Below, piece by piece: positions 8,252 through 16,890 of a stretch of DNA of 64,000 bases. The notes under the pieces are model-generated. The model worked only from the letters and a program-made list of their open reading frames with translations, was not told the origin of the DNA and made no database searches. The stretch spans positions 18,457-82,456 of the forward strand of contig CAZHTM010000005.1 of the NCBI GenBank assembly GCA_964535735.1, in the 5' to 3' direction. Numbering within the stretch: position 1 is the stretch's first letter; every line of letters begins with the position of its first letter. A program made the position numbers and the translations under genes. This DNA is from J089 sp964535735. GTDB taxonomy: Bacteria > Fidelibacterota > Marinisomatia > Marinisomatales > J089.

Positions 8252-9483
8252 TTAAGCTCCTTCCCATCCTCGTCCTATCCGGGCTATTTGCTTCTAACAA
8301 CGGCATGCCGGAGGATCGGAATGCCACCATCATTGGTCGCGTCTTTTATGAAACCAAAGGTAAGGCCTACGTGGTAAAACAATGCACGGTACGGGTTAAT
8401 GGACCGGAAGAAGTTCTGCTAGATTACACGGATGATGAAGGCCGTTTTGCAATTCCCATTGAAATTACCAGTGACTTTCAGGCGTATAAGCTTCTATTCA
8501 ATTTCGAATTCTCTCGCCGGATTACACCGACAAGTATTGCCCGCGCCACTCGCAATGTGAATCCTCGGGCAGTGAAAGATTCGGTTTATAACCTGGGCAA
8601 CATCTACCTAATCGCCAAGAAACCTCCACCCCGTCAATGGACAATATGGGATTTATTGGAAGATTCGTTGCAAGCCCTTTATTTCCAAAAACAGGCATTG
8701 GTCCAAGATTTAGATCAGATGCAGTTAAAACTAAGCGTCCTTCAACAGCGAAATCAAGATTACATGAATAAATTGAAGGGACTGGAAGATAAAAATACGG
8801 ATTACTATGCCCGGATTGAAGAATTGGAGCAACAAAACACCGATTTTGAAGCCGAATTGATTCGCCTACGAAAGGATTTGAAGAAGCAAAAAATTTCCGG
8901 AAAGTTGTTCGATAATTTTTATCTCAATGAATATTTAAATTTGATCCAAATCCGCGACTCACTCCTGGCCATCCTTGATGATAGTGTAGCGGTTATGCAT
9001 AATCAGCTTCCCAATCTGGATATGATGCTGAAACAGCGTGATTTTTTCTTTTTCCGGTTGGACCTTTTTGCCAAGCATGTGGGACAGAAAGATACCAATG
9101 TTATATCCTATCAGGATTGGATTGATGACCGGGATTCCGTACTTCTAAAGCAATCTTTACTACTATATACAACGCCGTTTGGCGAATTACAGCGGGATCT
9201 CTATCAGAAACTTACCCTCCAGCGTAATACCATTTTGGATACCCAGGACAGTCTTGTATTTTATGAATTAGCTGGATATAATGCTTTCCGTTATCATCTG
9301 GTAGTTCCCGGTGAACACCTCTGGAATATTGCTACCCAGGCTCCTGAATTGAAGAACCCGTACAGTTGGCGAATTCTATATTTGGCCAATAAAGACCAAA
9401 TTGAAAATCCGGATTCCATTTATCCCGGACAAATAATAAAAATTCCGATCAGGAAAGAATCTTCGGATATTGAAAAACCATGA
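8248..9483 (+). CDS. Exported coiled-coil protein with C-terminal LysM domain
   Basis: A 411-residue protein with a signal peptide (MIKLLPILVLSGLFASNN), a small beta domain (IIGRVFYETKGKAYVV...; carboxypeptidase-regulatory-like), a long coiled coil (~residues 135-225), and a C-terminal LysM (YHLVVPGEHLWNIATQAPE...YPGQIIKIP). LysM binds peptidoglycan. Within the pil operon it probably anchors or spaces the secretin complex in the cell wall, like FimV/TsaP-type helpers. The start at 8248 is preferred because it overlaps the pilT stop (ATGA) and begins the signal peptide. The domain order is not one I recognise under a gene name. Confidence 0.75.
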   Translation: MIKLLPILVLSGLFASNNGMPEDRNATIIGRVFYETKGKAYVVKQCTVRVNGPEEVLLDYTDDEGRFAIPIEITSDFQAYKLLFNFEFSRRITPTSIARATRNVNPRAVKDSVYNLGNIYLIAKKPPPRQWTIWDLLEDSLQALYFQKQALVQDLDQMQLKLSVLQQRNQDYMNKLKGLEDKNTDYYARIEELEQQNTDFEAELIRLRKDLKKQKISGKLFDNFYLNEYLNLIQIRDSLLAILDDSVAVMHNQLPNLDMMLKQRDFFFFRLDLFAKHVGQKDTNVISYQDWIDDRDSVLLKQSLLLYTTPFGELQRDLYQKLTLQRNTILDTQDSLVFYELAGYNAFRYHLVVPGEHLWNIATQAPELKNPYSWRILYLANKDQIENPDSIYPGQIIKIPIRKESSDIEKP

Positions 9484-9755
9484 CATTGACTAAAGAAATG
9501 ATCTTCTGGGCTGCCGTCATGTTTGTCATGTTCCTGGCATTCTTCCTTAGCTGGCGGTTCTTTTTCTCTACCGAAGATGACACTTATCGGAGTAGGGTTC
9601 GGAAGTGTGCCAATTGTTCAAAATTCCAATCTACCCAATCGTTTTTTGATGGATATTGTCGGGTGTGGAAACGAAAGGTCATAAAAAAAAGCATTTGCAA
9701 ACATTACTATCCTAATAATTTCTGGGTATCATTCCTTGAAAAAATGGGTTTCTAA
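9480..9755 (+). CDS. Small membrane protein with Cys motif
   Basis: A 91-residue protein with one N-terminal helix (MIFWAAVMFVMFLAFFLSW) followed by a basic cytoplasmic-type tail. The tail contains CANC, a lone Cys (GYCRVW) and C-K-H, which could bind a metal or an Fe-S centre. Its ATG overlaps the stop of the LysM gene. The function is unknown. Its fixed place in the operon suggests an accessory role in pilus assembly or its control. Confidence 0.65.
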   Translation: MTLTKEMIFWAAVMFVMFLAFFLSWRFFFSTEDDTYRSRVRKCANCSKFQSTQSFFDGYCRVWKRKVIKKSICKHYYPNNFWVSFLEKMGF

Positions 9756-9770
9756 TAAATTGAGGTTACG

Positions 9771-10136
9771 ATGTCAAAACGTGTCTTAGTCGTTGATGAC
9801 GATCCCAATATTGTCAATCTTATCCGCGCATTTTTAACCAAAATTGGTTTTGAGGTTTTGGAAGCCAATGATGGCCTGGATGGTCTTCAAAAAGCCCGAT
9901 CTGAAAATCCGGATCTGATTATTTTGGACGTGATGCTACCTAAATTGGATGGTTTTAAATTCAGTCGCTTACTGAAATTCGATGAATCCCACCGCAATAT
10001 TCCCATCCTTATGTTAACAGCTAAATCCGATGAAAAAGATGAAAAAATCGGACTAGCGATGGGAGCCGATGCTTACCTAACGAAACCATTTAAAAACCAG
10101 GAATTAATAGACCAGGTGAAAGCCCTTGTTGCCTGA
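9771..10136 (+). CDS. CheY-like single-domain response regulator
   Basis: A 121-residue receiver domain only. It contains the acidic pair in VVDDD, the phospho-acceptor Asp in LIILDVMLPKLDG, a conserved Thr in MLTAKS, and Lys in YLTKPF. It resembles the PilG/PilH/CheY outputs that act on pilus motors by protein contact. No kinase lies in the operon. The HPt protein at 37317 or the hybrid kinase at 47260 are possible phosphodonors, but this is inference. Confidence 0.9.
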   Translation: MSKRVLVVDDDPNIVNLIRAFLTKIGFEVLEANDGLDGLQKARSENPDLIILDVMLPKLDGFKFSRLLKFDESHRNIPILMLTAKSDEKDEKIGLAMGADAYLTKPFKNQELIDQVKALVA

Positions 10137-10914
10137 TTCACTTTGGATAGTTCTGGCGATCATCCTGGGATTGATTGTTGGTTCTTTTCTCAATGTTGTC
10201 ATTGCTCGTCTTCCTAAGGGCGAGTCCATTGTCTCTCCCCCGTCGCATTGCCCGGCATGTGAAACACCATTACGTTGGTGGCAAAACATTCCTGTCTTGA
10301 GTTTTTTTCTCCTGGGACGAAAGTGTTATTTCTGTCACGAACCCATTTCTTGGCGATACCCCTTAATTGAAAGTTTAACAGCTATCCTTTTTGGCTTGAC
10401 GGCTGCACGTTATGGCTTTTCTGTGCAAACTCTTAGCACTTTTATTTTTATTGGCTACCTAATCCCGATTGCACTTATTGATTACGAACACTTTTTAATC
10501 TTCGACGCCATGTCTTATTCAGGAATGGGGTTGGGTCTCATTATAGCAGCGATTCCCCACCAATATCCTCTTCTGTTCCCGGCGATTCTGGGAGGTGTAG
10601 TAGGGGCCGGCAGTTTATTCGTCATTCGAGGATTAGGAAATCTCCTGTTTCATAAGGAATCCATGGGACTGGGAGATATTAAACTGGCAGGATTGATCGG
10701 TATTTTTTTAGGGTGGCAACTGACACTGATGAGCTTTTTTTCCGCCGCCGTCTTGATTGTTTTGGTCTATATAGTAAAAGCCGTGATCCGATCACAACCG
10801 CGCCCTGATGAGCGCTATCCTTTCGGATTTTATTTTTCGGTGGTTGCTGCCGGGATGCTATTTTGGGGTAACAATCTCCTGGAAATCTATCTAAATTATC
10901 TACACATGCGATAA
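10126..10914 (+). CDS. pilD: Prepilin peptidase / N-methyltransferase PilD
   Basis: A 262-residue multi-pass aspartic peptidase of the A24 family. The N-terminal methylase part has paired CPAC and CYFC zinc cysteines. The two catalytic aspartates are in LIDYEHFLIFD and GLGDIKL. It cleaves prepilins after the Gly of the G-F-T-L-x-E signal and methylates Phe1. All six prepilins in this window are candidate substrates, and no second peptidase gene is seen. The TTG start overlaps the end of the receiver gene, with AGGTGA upstream. Confidence 0.93.
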   Translation: MLPDSLWIVLAIILGLIVGSFLNVVIARLPKGESIVSPPSHCPACETPLRWWQNIPVLSFFLLGRKCYFCHEPISWRYPLIESLTAILFGLTAARYGFSVQTLSTFIFIGYLIPIALIDYEHFLIFDAMSYSGMGLGLIIAAIPHQYPLLFPAILGGVVGAGSLFVIRGLGNLLFHKESMGLGDIKLAGLIGIFLGWQLTLMSFFSAAVLIVLVYIVKAVIRSQPRPDERYPFGFYFSVVAAGMLFWGNNLLEIYLNYLHMR

Positions 10915-10925
10915 CGTATCACATT

Positions 10926-12578
10926 ATGGCCAAGAAACGAATAGGTGAAATGCTGATTGATGCTGGTGTGCTAACACCGGAGCAGTTGCATGAAGGTTTA
11001 AAAAAGCAAAAAGAAACTGGCGAACCTCTTGGTAAAGTCATCACCAAACTGGGATTTCTTACCGAACATGATTTTATTATCGCCCTGAGTCAGCAACTTG
11101 ATCTTCCTTATCTTTTTCTCAACAATTATAATTTTGATCCAGAAGTAAAATCGTTAATTCCGGAAGAATACGCCCGACATAATAAAATTATTCCACTCTT
11201 TAAAATTGGCTCAACTCTGATGATCGGTATTTCCGATCCCACCAATATTGACATTTTTGATGAATTATCGCGCATGACCAAAATGGAAATTGAGCCCACC
11301 CTCTGCGCTGAAAGTGAAATTTTAGAATCTCTGGATGAAATATACGGGACGTCCCGTGATATGGACTCGGTCTTGCAGAAAATACGCACCATGGATCGGG
11401 ATAAAAAACAACGGCCGGACGAAGAATCCCCCATGATCAAGCTGGTGGAATTGATGTTCGAACAAGCGGTAAAAATGAAAGCCAGTGACATCCATATTGA
11501 GCCGGAAGAATCCCTCCTGAGAGTTCGATACAGAATTGACGGTGTGATGCAAACCGTTTATGAACATCCTGCAGATTTACAGGATGAAATCATTTCTCGC
11601 GTTAAGGTGATGTCAAATTTAAACATCACTGAAAAACGCACGCCTCAGGATGGTCGATTCAACATGGTTATTAGCGAAAAACCCTTTGATTTCCGGGTAT
11701 CTACGCTCCCAACAGTCTATGGAGAAAATGTGGTGATCCGTATTTTGGATCAAAGTAGCATTCAAATGAAACTGGCCGATTTGGGTATGGCACCGGAAAT
11801 GTTAAAGGCGTTTAACCAGGCGCTCCATGAACCGAATGGCATTATTTTGGTCACCGGGCCTACCGGGTCTGGAAAATCCACAACACTATATGCTTCCCTG
11901 AATACTATTAATTCACCGGATAAAAATATCATTACGATTGAGGATCCGGTGGAATATCGGCTGCCTTTAATCCGGCAATCCAATGTCAATCCTAAGATCG
12001 GTCTCTCATTCGCCGCAGGATTGCGCTCCATTCTCCGGCAGGATCCAGATATTATAATGGTGGGTGAAATTCGTGACTCGGAAACCGCGACCGTTGCTGT
12101 GCAGGCGGCTATGACCGGTCACTTGGTTCTCAGTACCTTGCACACCAACGACACTGTCAGTTCGGCAACTCGGTTAATTGATATGGGTGTGGAACCATTT
12201 TTAGTGGCATCTTCTACAAAAGCCATACTGGCTCAACGACTGGTTCGAAAAATCTGTAATCGGTGTAAAATGGCCTATGAGCCAGAAAAAGAAATTCTAG
12301 AAGAGTTGAATCTGGCCAACATTAAACAAAAAATAAAATTCTATAAAGGTAAGGGATGTAAAAACTGTCGGCACACCGGTTATAAAGGTCGAGTTGGACT
12401 TTATGAGATTTTGCTTATTACCGAAGGGGTACGACGATTAATTGTCGCGAAAGCCGGATATGATAACCTTTTAGATAAAGCCTTGGAAGAAGGCCTGATT
12501 CAGTTAAAATATGATGGAATTCGAAAAGTTATCCAGGGAATAACCACTCTGGATGAAGTTTTGAGGGTATCGTCCTGA
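10926..12578 (+). CDS. pilB: Pilus extension ATPase PilB with MshEN-type N-terminus
   Basis: A 550-residue GspE/PilB ATPase. The N-terminal ~150 residues contain RIGEMLIDAGVLTPEQL and a second LG..IT.LGFLTE element, the pattern of MshEN domains that bind c-di-GMP. The C-terminal motor has Walker A GPTGSGKSTT (~311), IEDPVEYRL, a Walker B GEIRDSETA and the zinc motif CNRC...CKNC. It drives pilin addition at the inner membrane. A GGDEF protein (37661) elsewhere in the window could supply c-di-GMP. Confidence 0.93.
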   Translation: MAKKRIGEMLIDAGVLTPEQLHEGLKKQKETGEPLGKVITKLGFLTEHDFIIALSQQLDLPYLFLNNYNFDPEVKSLIPEEYARHNKIIPLFKIGSTLMIGISDPTNIDIFDELSRMTKMEIEPTLCAESEILESLDEIYGTSRDMDSVLQKIRTMDRDKKQRPDEESPMIKLVELMFEQAVKMKASDIHIEPEESLLRVRYRIDGVMQTVYEHPADLQDEIISRVKVMSNLNITEKRTPQDGRFNMVISEKPFDFRVSTLPTVYGENVVIRILDQSSIQMKLADLGMAPEMLKAFNQALHEPNGIILVTGPTGSGKSTTLYASLNTINSPDKNIITIEDPVEYRLPLIRQSNVNPKIGLSFAAGLRSILRQDPDIIMVGEIRDSETATVAVQAAMTGHLVLSTLHTNDTVSSATRLIDMGVEPFLVASSTKAILAQRLVRKICNRCKMAYEPEKEILEELNLANIKQKIKFYKGKGCKNCRHTGYKGRVGLYEILLITEGVRRLIVAKAGYDNLLDKALEEGLIQLKYDGIRKVIQGITTLDEVLRVSS

Positions 12579-13999
12579 GTTCCAGTAGGTCTTCAAAATC
12601 AGCCGATTCTTCCCCTAAAAATCTGCTGATTGTCGGAAAAGAAATAAAAGCCATTCAGACTCTACTTCAGTCTTTGGATCATCCACCCGTTCGGATTCAA
12701 AAGGTTGATACGGGTTATGACGCCTTGAATTATTTACAATTGAATTCCGTGGATGGCGTAATCGTGACCGATAAACTGGACCTGATTTCTCCTGTCGATA
12801 CTATTAAGCGGCTTACAGCGCATCCTCATCGGTTTCCCATCTGGTTATGGATCACCCAACCCACCATTCAAACTTTAAGTAATTATCTTAAGGCTGGTTG
12901 TGACCGCTGGTTATTGTCATCCTCATCAAAGGACATATTAATACAACTGATTAAAACCGGATTAAACCAATTCGGGTCCTATTCAATTGTAGACCAGAAG
13001 CGCTTTCAAATACAAAAAATATACGGAATCAATAACCTGATCGGTTCGTCTGCCGTGATGATGGACTTGTATTACGCTCTGGAACGAATCATCAATACCG
13101 AAATATCGGTTTTAATCCAGGGAGAAAGTGGCTCCGGGAAAGAACTTGTAGCCCGGTTAATCCATTTAATAAGTCCCCGTGCCGACGAAAAAATGGTGAG
13201 TTTAAATTGCGCTGCTGTTCCTAGTAATCTCATGGAAAGTGAATTGTTCGGTTTCGAAAAAGGCGCTTTTACCGGCGCGAATACACAAAAAAAGGGGAAA
13301 TTCGAATTTGCCCACAAAGGAACCCTGTTTTTAGATGAAATCGCCGACATGGACCTTTTGATGCAAAGTAAAATCCTCCGTGTGCTGGAACTTCAAGAGT
13401 TCGAACGTATTGGAAGTAATGAGCCAAGGAAAGCCGATGTCCGCATCATTTCCGCCACCAATAAAAACCTAGATAAAGCCATTCAAAAAAATCGATTCAG
13501 GTTAGATTTGTTTTACCGAATAAACAGCTTCACAATCTCCATACCACCTCTTCGTGAACGGTACGGGGATTTTTTACCCTTAATGGTATATTTTCTCCAG
13601 CAGTCCAACAAAAAAAACCATCGAAACATACAGACTTTCGACTCGGATGTACTATCCGTTCTCTATTCATATTCGTGGCCTGGTAATATTAGACAGTTTG
13701 AAAGTTTTTTGATCCGCGCGGCATTGTTTTCCGACGGACCCCATTTGAAAGCGGAGACCGTAGCCTCATTAATCAAGCCGCTTAAGAAAGCAAACTTTAC
13801 AACCGGGCATATATCTTCAACAGAACGAAAGCCATCCGTATCGACCATAGAAGAGATGGAGCGGACAGCAATATTAAATGCCTTAAAAGAAGTGGGCGGA
13901 AATGTGACTGCTGCCGCTAAGAAATTAGGGTTGAGCCGTGTCACTGTTTGGCGTAAAATGGAACGCTATAAGATTAAAAACGAAGGACCACGAGCTTAG
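12575..13999 (+). CDS. Sigma54-dependent activator, PilR-like, with degenerate receiver
   Basis: A sigma54 activator of 441 residues from the TTG at 12674, or 474 from the CTG at 12575. The AAA+ core has GESGSGKE, an intact GAFTGA loop and TLFLDEIAD. The C-terminal HTH is Fis-like (GNVTAAAKKLGLSRVTVWRKM). The N-terminus looks like a receiver domain, but its first strand (NLLIVGKE) lies upstream of TTG 12674 and needs a non-ATG start. CTG at 12575 overlaps the pilB stop and follows GAGGG by 7 bases. The acidic pair is absent and Thr occupies the usual phospho-Asp position (VIVTD), so control is probably not by ordinary phosphorylation. It likely activates pilA. Confidence 0.85.
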   Translation: MSSSRSSKSADSSPKNLLIVGKEIKAIQTLLQSLDHPPVRIQKVDTGYDALNYLQLNSVDGVIVTDKLDLISPVDTIKRLTAHPHRFPIWLWITQPTIQTLSNYLKAGCDRWLLSSSSKDILIQLIKTGLNQFGSYSIVDQKRFQIQKIYGINNLIGSSAVMMDLYYALERIINTEISVLIQGESGSGKELVARLIHLISPRADEKMVSLNCAAVPSNLMESELFGFEKGAFTGANTQKKGKFEFAHKGTLFLDEIADMDLLMQSKILRVLELQEFERIGSNEPRKADVRIISATNKNLDKAIQKNRFRLDLFYRINSFTISIPPLRERYGDFLPLMVYFLQQSNKKNHRNIQTFDSDVLSVLYSYSWPGNIRQFESFLIRAALFSDGPHLKAETVASLIKPLKKANFTTGHISSTERKPSVSTIEEMERTAILNALKEVGGNVTAAAKKLGLSRVTVWRKMERYKIKNEGPRA

Positions 14000-14001
14000 C
14001 A

Positions 14002-15231
14002 ATGCCCACTTATACCTATAAAGCTATCGATGAATCCGGCCTTTTAGTTACTGGTGATTTTGAAGCTTCCAATTATGGCGAGGCTCTGGACTATTTGCAA
14101 CATAGTCTGGAATACACCCCCATTAAGGTTAAGCAGAAAAAGGAATCGGCAATCCTTTCCTTCCTGCAACGGTTTCAAAAAGTTCCGGTTCAAGAAGTAA
14201 TGAATTTCACGAAACAGCTTCATACATTGGAACATGCGGGTGTACCGGTGCTCACATCCATCAGCGCATTGCGAGAACAAGCTGAGACAGCCGCCTTTAA
14301 AGCTGTTTTGGATTCAGTATACCACGATCTTGAGGGCGGATTGAGTTTTTCAGAGGCGCTATCAAAACATCCAGATGTTTTTCCTGAATTTTATATTCAT
14401 AGTGTCAGAGCCGGTGAAGAGGCTGGTGCCATGGAAGAAGTACTACTCAAGTTGAATGATCAACTTGGCCGACAAGATGACATTCAACGCCGAATTAAAA
14501 AAGCGCTCCGCTATCCGATGATGGTTATGACGGCCATTGTCATCGCATTTGTGATTATCATTACTTTTGTGCTTCCAAACTTCATTAAAATGTTTGCCAT
14601 GGGTGGACAGGCAGCTTTACCACTGCCTACACGAATTCTTATCGGCATTAGTTATGTCTTTAAAAATTATTGGTATATGATATTCGGCGGGATTTTAGCA
14701 ATTGGCTTTCTATTCAATTATTACATCCATACCGAACAAGGACGGTATAACTGGGACCGATTTAAGCTGCACGTTGTTGTTTTTGGTAAACTATTTCATA
14801 TGGTTTCTATCGCACGGTTTACATCCACCTTGCAAACATTGAATAAAAGTGGATTACCTATTCTCCAATCACTTGAAATTGGTGCGAAGTCGACTGGGAA
14901 TAGGGTTGTTGAAAAAGCAATCAATGAAATTGCTGTTGGTGTTAAGCAGGGACAGGGATTAACGATACCTTTCCGAAAAAGTAAAATGTTTCCACCATTA
15001 GTCATCCAAATGATTTCGGTAGGTGAAGAATCAGGTTCTTTGGATGAAATGCTTGTGAATGTATCGGAACATTACGACAGTTTGGTTAATGATGCCGTTG
15101 ACGGGTTGATGACAGCCTTAGAACCTATTATGACTGTGATAATCGGAAGTTTAGTGGCTCTCCTAGCAGCAGGAATGTTCTTGCCCATGTGGGGTATGAT
15201 AGAAGCTTTCCAAGGGGCTCCCGGGGGTTAA
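14002..15231 (+). CDS. pilC: Pilus inner-membrane platform protein PilC
   Basis: A 409-residue GspF/PilC protein with two GspF domains. Each is a cytoplasmic helical bundle (ISALREQAET...RAGEEAGAMEEVL and SLEIGAKSTGNRVVEKAI...SVGEESGSLDEML) followed by membrane helices. It turns with the ATPases to add or remove pilins. It is the last assembly gene before pilA. A divergent second copy is at 20682. Confidence 0.93.
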   Translation: MPTYTYKAIDESGLLVTGDFEASNYGEALDYLQHSLEYTPIKVKQKKESAILSFLQRFQKVPVQEVMNFTKQLHTLEHAGVPVLTSISALREQAETAAFKAVLDSVYHDLEGGLSFSEALSKHPDVFPEFYIHSVRAGEEAGAMEEVLLKLNDQLGRQDDIQRRIKKALRYPMMVMTAIVIAFVIIITFVLPNFIKMFAMGGQAALPLPTRILIGISYVFKNYWYMIFGGILAIGFLFNYYIHTEQGRYNWDRFKLHVVVFGKLFHMVSIARFTSTLQTLNKSGLPILQSLEIGAKSTGNRVVEKAINEIAVGVKQGQGLTIPFRKSKMFPPLVIQMISVGEESGSLDEMLVNVSEHYDSLVNDAVDGLMTALEPIMTVIIGSLVALLAAGMFLPMWGMIEAFQGAPGG

Positions 15232-15248
15232 CATTTGCCTGTAACACT

Positions 15249-15263
15249 GTTTCATTATGAAAC
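15249..15263. promoter_or_regulatory. 15-bp palindrome upstream of pilA
   Basis: GTTTCATTATGAAAC is a perfect inverted repeat with 7-bp arms around one T. It lies 18 bases after the pilC stop and about 77 bases before the predicted pilA transcription start. There is no T-tract, so it is unlikely to be a terminator. Its position suits a binding site for the sigma54 activator or another regulator. Confidence 0.4.
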
Positions 15264-15306
15264 GATGTTCGGTTTTTTCGCAAACTTATCCGACGGAGAT
15301 AATATT

Positions 15307-15322
15307 TGGCACAGTTATTGAG
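15307..15322 (+). promoter_or_regulatory. Sigma54-like promoter of pilA
   Basis: TGGCACAGTTATTGAG matches the -24/-12 consensus TGGCAC-N5-TTGCW with the correct spacing, except that the -12 GC is GA. It lies about 60 bases before the pilA ATG and directly after an operon that encodes a PilR-like activator, matching the known sigma54 control of pilA in other bacteria. A sigma70 reading of the same stretch (TTGAGA with a GATAAA-type -10) is also possible. Confidence 0.45.
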
Positions 15323-15382
15323 ATAAGTTAAATTAGAATTAGATAAAATTTGCTAAACAAGACACAACCAGGAGAATACATA

Positions 15383-15793
15383 ATGAAACGCAACCAAGAA
15401 GGATTCACCCTGATTGAATTGGTCATGGTGATTGTGATTCTGGGTATCTTAGCCGCCGTGGCAATTCCGAAATTTGCTAATCTGACAACTCAGGCGAATG
15501 AAGCCGCTGAAGATGGTGTAATTGGAGGACTGAGATCCGGAGTATATACGTACAGTGTCAATCAAATGGCTGCAGGATTTGGTCAATCATATCCTACGGA
15601 TCCATTTGACGGTCTTGATCAAAAACCCACTGGATATACATCTACTTCCCCCACTCCCGCCGCTAACAATACCTGGGGCTTTAATTCAACAAGCAATTAT
15701 ATATACCACCAACGAAGTAATGGTGACAAATATTATTGGTCCTATTCTTCCGGCACGGGAACTATTGGAACGCGGACAACTACTGCTCCATAA
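15383..15793 (+). CDS. pilA: Major type IV pilin PilA
   Basis: A 136-residue prepilin with a short basic leader MKRNQEG, then FTLIELVMVIVILGILAAVA. It has the normal Phe1 and Glu5 and a continuous hydrophobic helix. The C-terminal head is small, rich in Tyr, Ser, Thr and Asn, and has no Cys pair. It is the probable main subunit because it sits alone between its own promoter candidate and a strong terminator, after the full assembly operon. Start 15383 follows GGAG and gives the usual leader length. The in-frame start at 15350 would make an unusual leader. Confidence 0.92.
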   Translation: MKRNQEGFTLIELVMVIVILGILAAVAIPKFANLTTQANEAAEDGVIGGLRSGVYTYSVNQMAAGFGQSYPTDPFDGLDQKPTGYTSTSPTPAANNTWGFNSTSNYIYHQRSNGDKYYWSYSSGTGTIGTRTTTAP

Positions 15794-15810
15794 TTAGTAT
15801 TTAAATCTAG

Positions 15811-15842
15811 AAAAAAGCCCACAGTGCTGTGGGCTTTTTTTT
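15811..15842. terminator. Strong intrinsic terminator, likely bidirectional
   Basis: Six A, then GCCCACAG-TG-CTGTGGGC, then eight T. The perfect 8-bp GC-rich stem with a T-tract ends pilA transcription. The A-tract on the other side lets it also terminate the convergent LamG gene. Confidence 0.93.
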
Positions 15843-15882
15843 ATAGTTCTTCGTCAGCGTTGACCGGGACAATCAATCAAGA

Positions 15883-16722
15883 TCACGTTTCGGGCAACTC
15901 TCCGTTGATCAAAGCCTTAATTTCGGCTCCATTTAAAGCTCGACTATAGATAAAAACGTCATCAATTATTCCAATAAAACTTTCACCTCCAATTCCAATA
16001 GCTCTTCCAATAGCCGGCTGACTATATAATCGGAAATTTTTCGGTTTTTTCATATGGAATTTTCCGGGAGCGGATTTAAGTCCAATTCGTTGACCGTTGA
16101 GGAATAAAGCCAGGTTTTGCCCGTCAAATGATAAAGCCACATGATACCATTGGTTTATTCTTAAACCCGTCGAACTTTCCAAATAGATGGATTGCCCATT
16201 ATCTAAATAAACCTCACCAAGCAATAATCCCCGATAAATACCTAATACCCATTTGCCATCATGGGACACAATCCCTCGTGGGCCACCATACGCCGATAAA
16301 TTTATCCACGCCATAGCAGTAACGCCATCTTTAATCTGTTGAAAACTGGGACTATTCTTTATCTCAATAAACGTATTGCGTGCGAACTGATAAGCATTGT
16401 CGGGATTTCCAAATCTATCTCTAGTTAATTTTACACCAATTAATCGACCATCATTTTTGTTCCGGGAGGCATCTTGGGGATTTTCCATAAAAGGGTAAAA
16501 AGCCACCAAGCCATTGGATAAATTTTTTGGTTCATTTACATAAGGCTGAATTATAGTTTTTTGAGTGGTCTTTTGTGTGTCGGCACTGGCTGATATTAAT
16601 TGGGTTTCCGTCTTTTCTTTCCATTTCTCTATGTATTCTTCTCTTTGGAAATACAGGATCAAAATTGACATTGTGGTAAATAAAATAACCAGACGCGGAA
16701 GTAACCTATATTTTGTAGCCAT
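15883..16722 (-). CDS. LamG/concanavalin-like domain protein, membrane anchored
   Basis: A 279-residue protein with an N-terminal helix (LVILFTTMSILILYF), a charged linker, and a LamG-type jellyroll (~residues 70-270: LVAFYPFMENPQDASRNKND, DGVTAMAWINLS, WYHVALSFDGQNLALFLNGQ, DDVFIYSRALNGAEIKAL). Such domains bind glycans or proteins outside the cytoplasm. It is convergent with pilA and divergent from the GT-C-like gene. Its lectin-like fold beside glycan-type membrane genes suggests binding of a pilus or surface sugar, which is inference. Confidence 0.8.
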   Translation of the reverse strand: MATKYRLLPRLVILFTTMSILILYFQREEYIEKWKEKTETQLISASADTQKTTQKTIIQPYVNEPKNLSNGLVAFYPFMENPQDASRNKNDGRLIGVKLTRDRFGNPDNAYQFARNTFIEIKNSPSFQQIKDGVTAMAWINLSAYGGPRGIVSHDGKWVLGIYRGLLLGEVYLDNGQSIYLESSTGLRINQWYHVALSFDGQNLALFLNGQRIGLKSAPGKFHMKKPKNFRLYSQPAIGRAIGIGGESFIGIIDDVFIYSRALNGAEIKALINGELPET

Positions 16723-16799
16723 AGTTTTATTATTTCCTCATAGCCTTACAGTGATTTGTCCTATGTACTAATGAGCATTTTTCCGAGCCACCTATGAGT

Positions 16800-16816
16800 C
16801 GGTAACACTTTTACCG
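16800..16816. promoter_or_regulatory. Dyad CGGTAA-N5-TTACCG in divergent promoter region
   Basis: A perfect 6-bp inverted repeat (16800-16805 and 16811-16816) lies in the 168-base gap between the divergent LamG gene and the GT-C-like gene. Weaker outer arms (CCAC/GTGG) extend it. It may be an operator serving both genes. Confidence 0.3.
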
Positions 16817-16890
16817 GTGGATTTTACCTTTTAAATACCATGGAAGAAACTCTAATATTTCATTAGCTTAAATTACCATCCGTAGCGACT

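Noticed and set aside
15249..15263. Palindrome after pilC read as a terminator
   Set aside because: No T-run follows and the stem is AT-rich, so a regulatory site is more likely.
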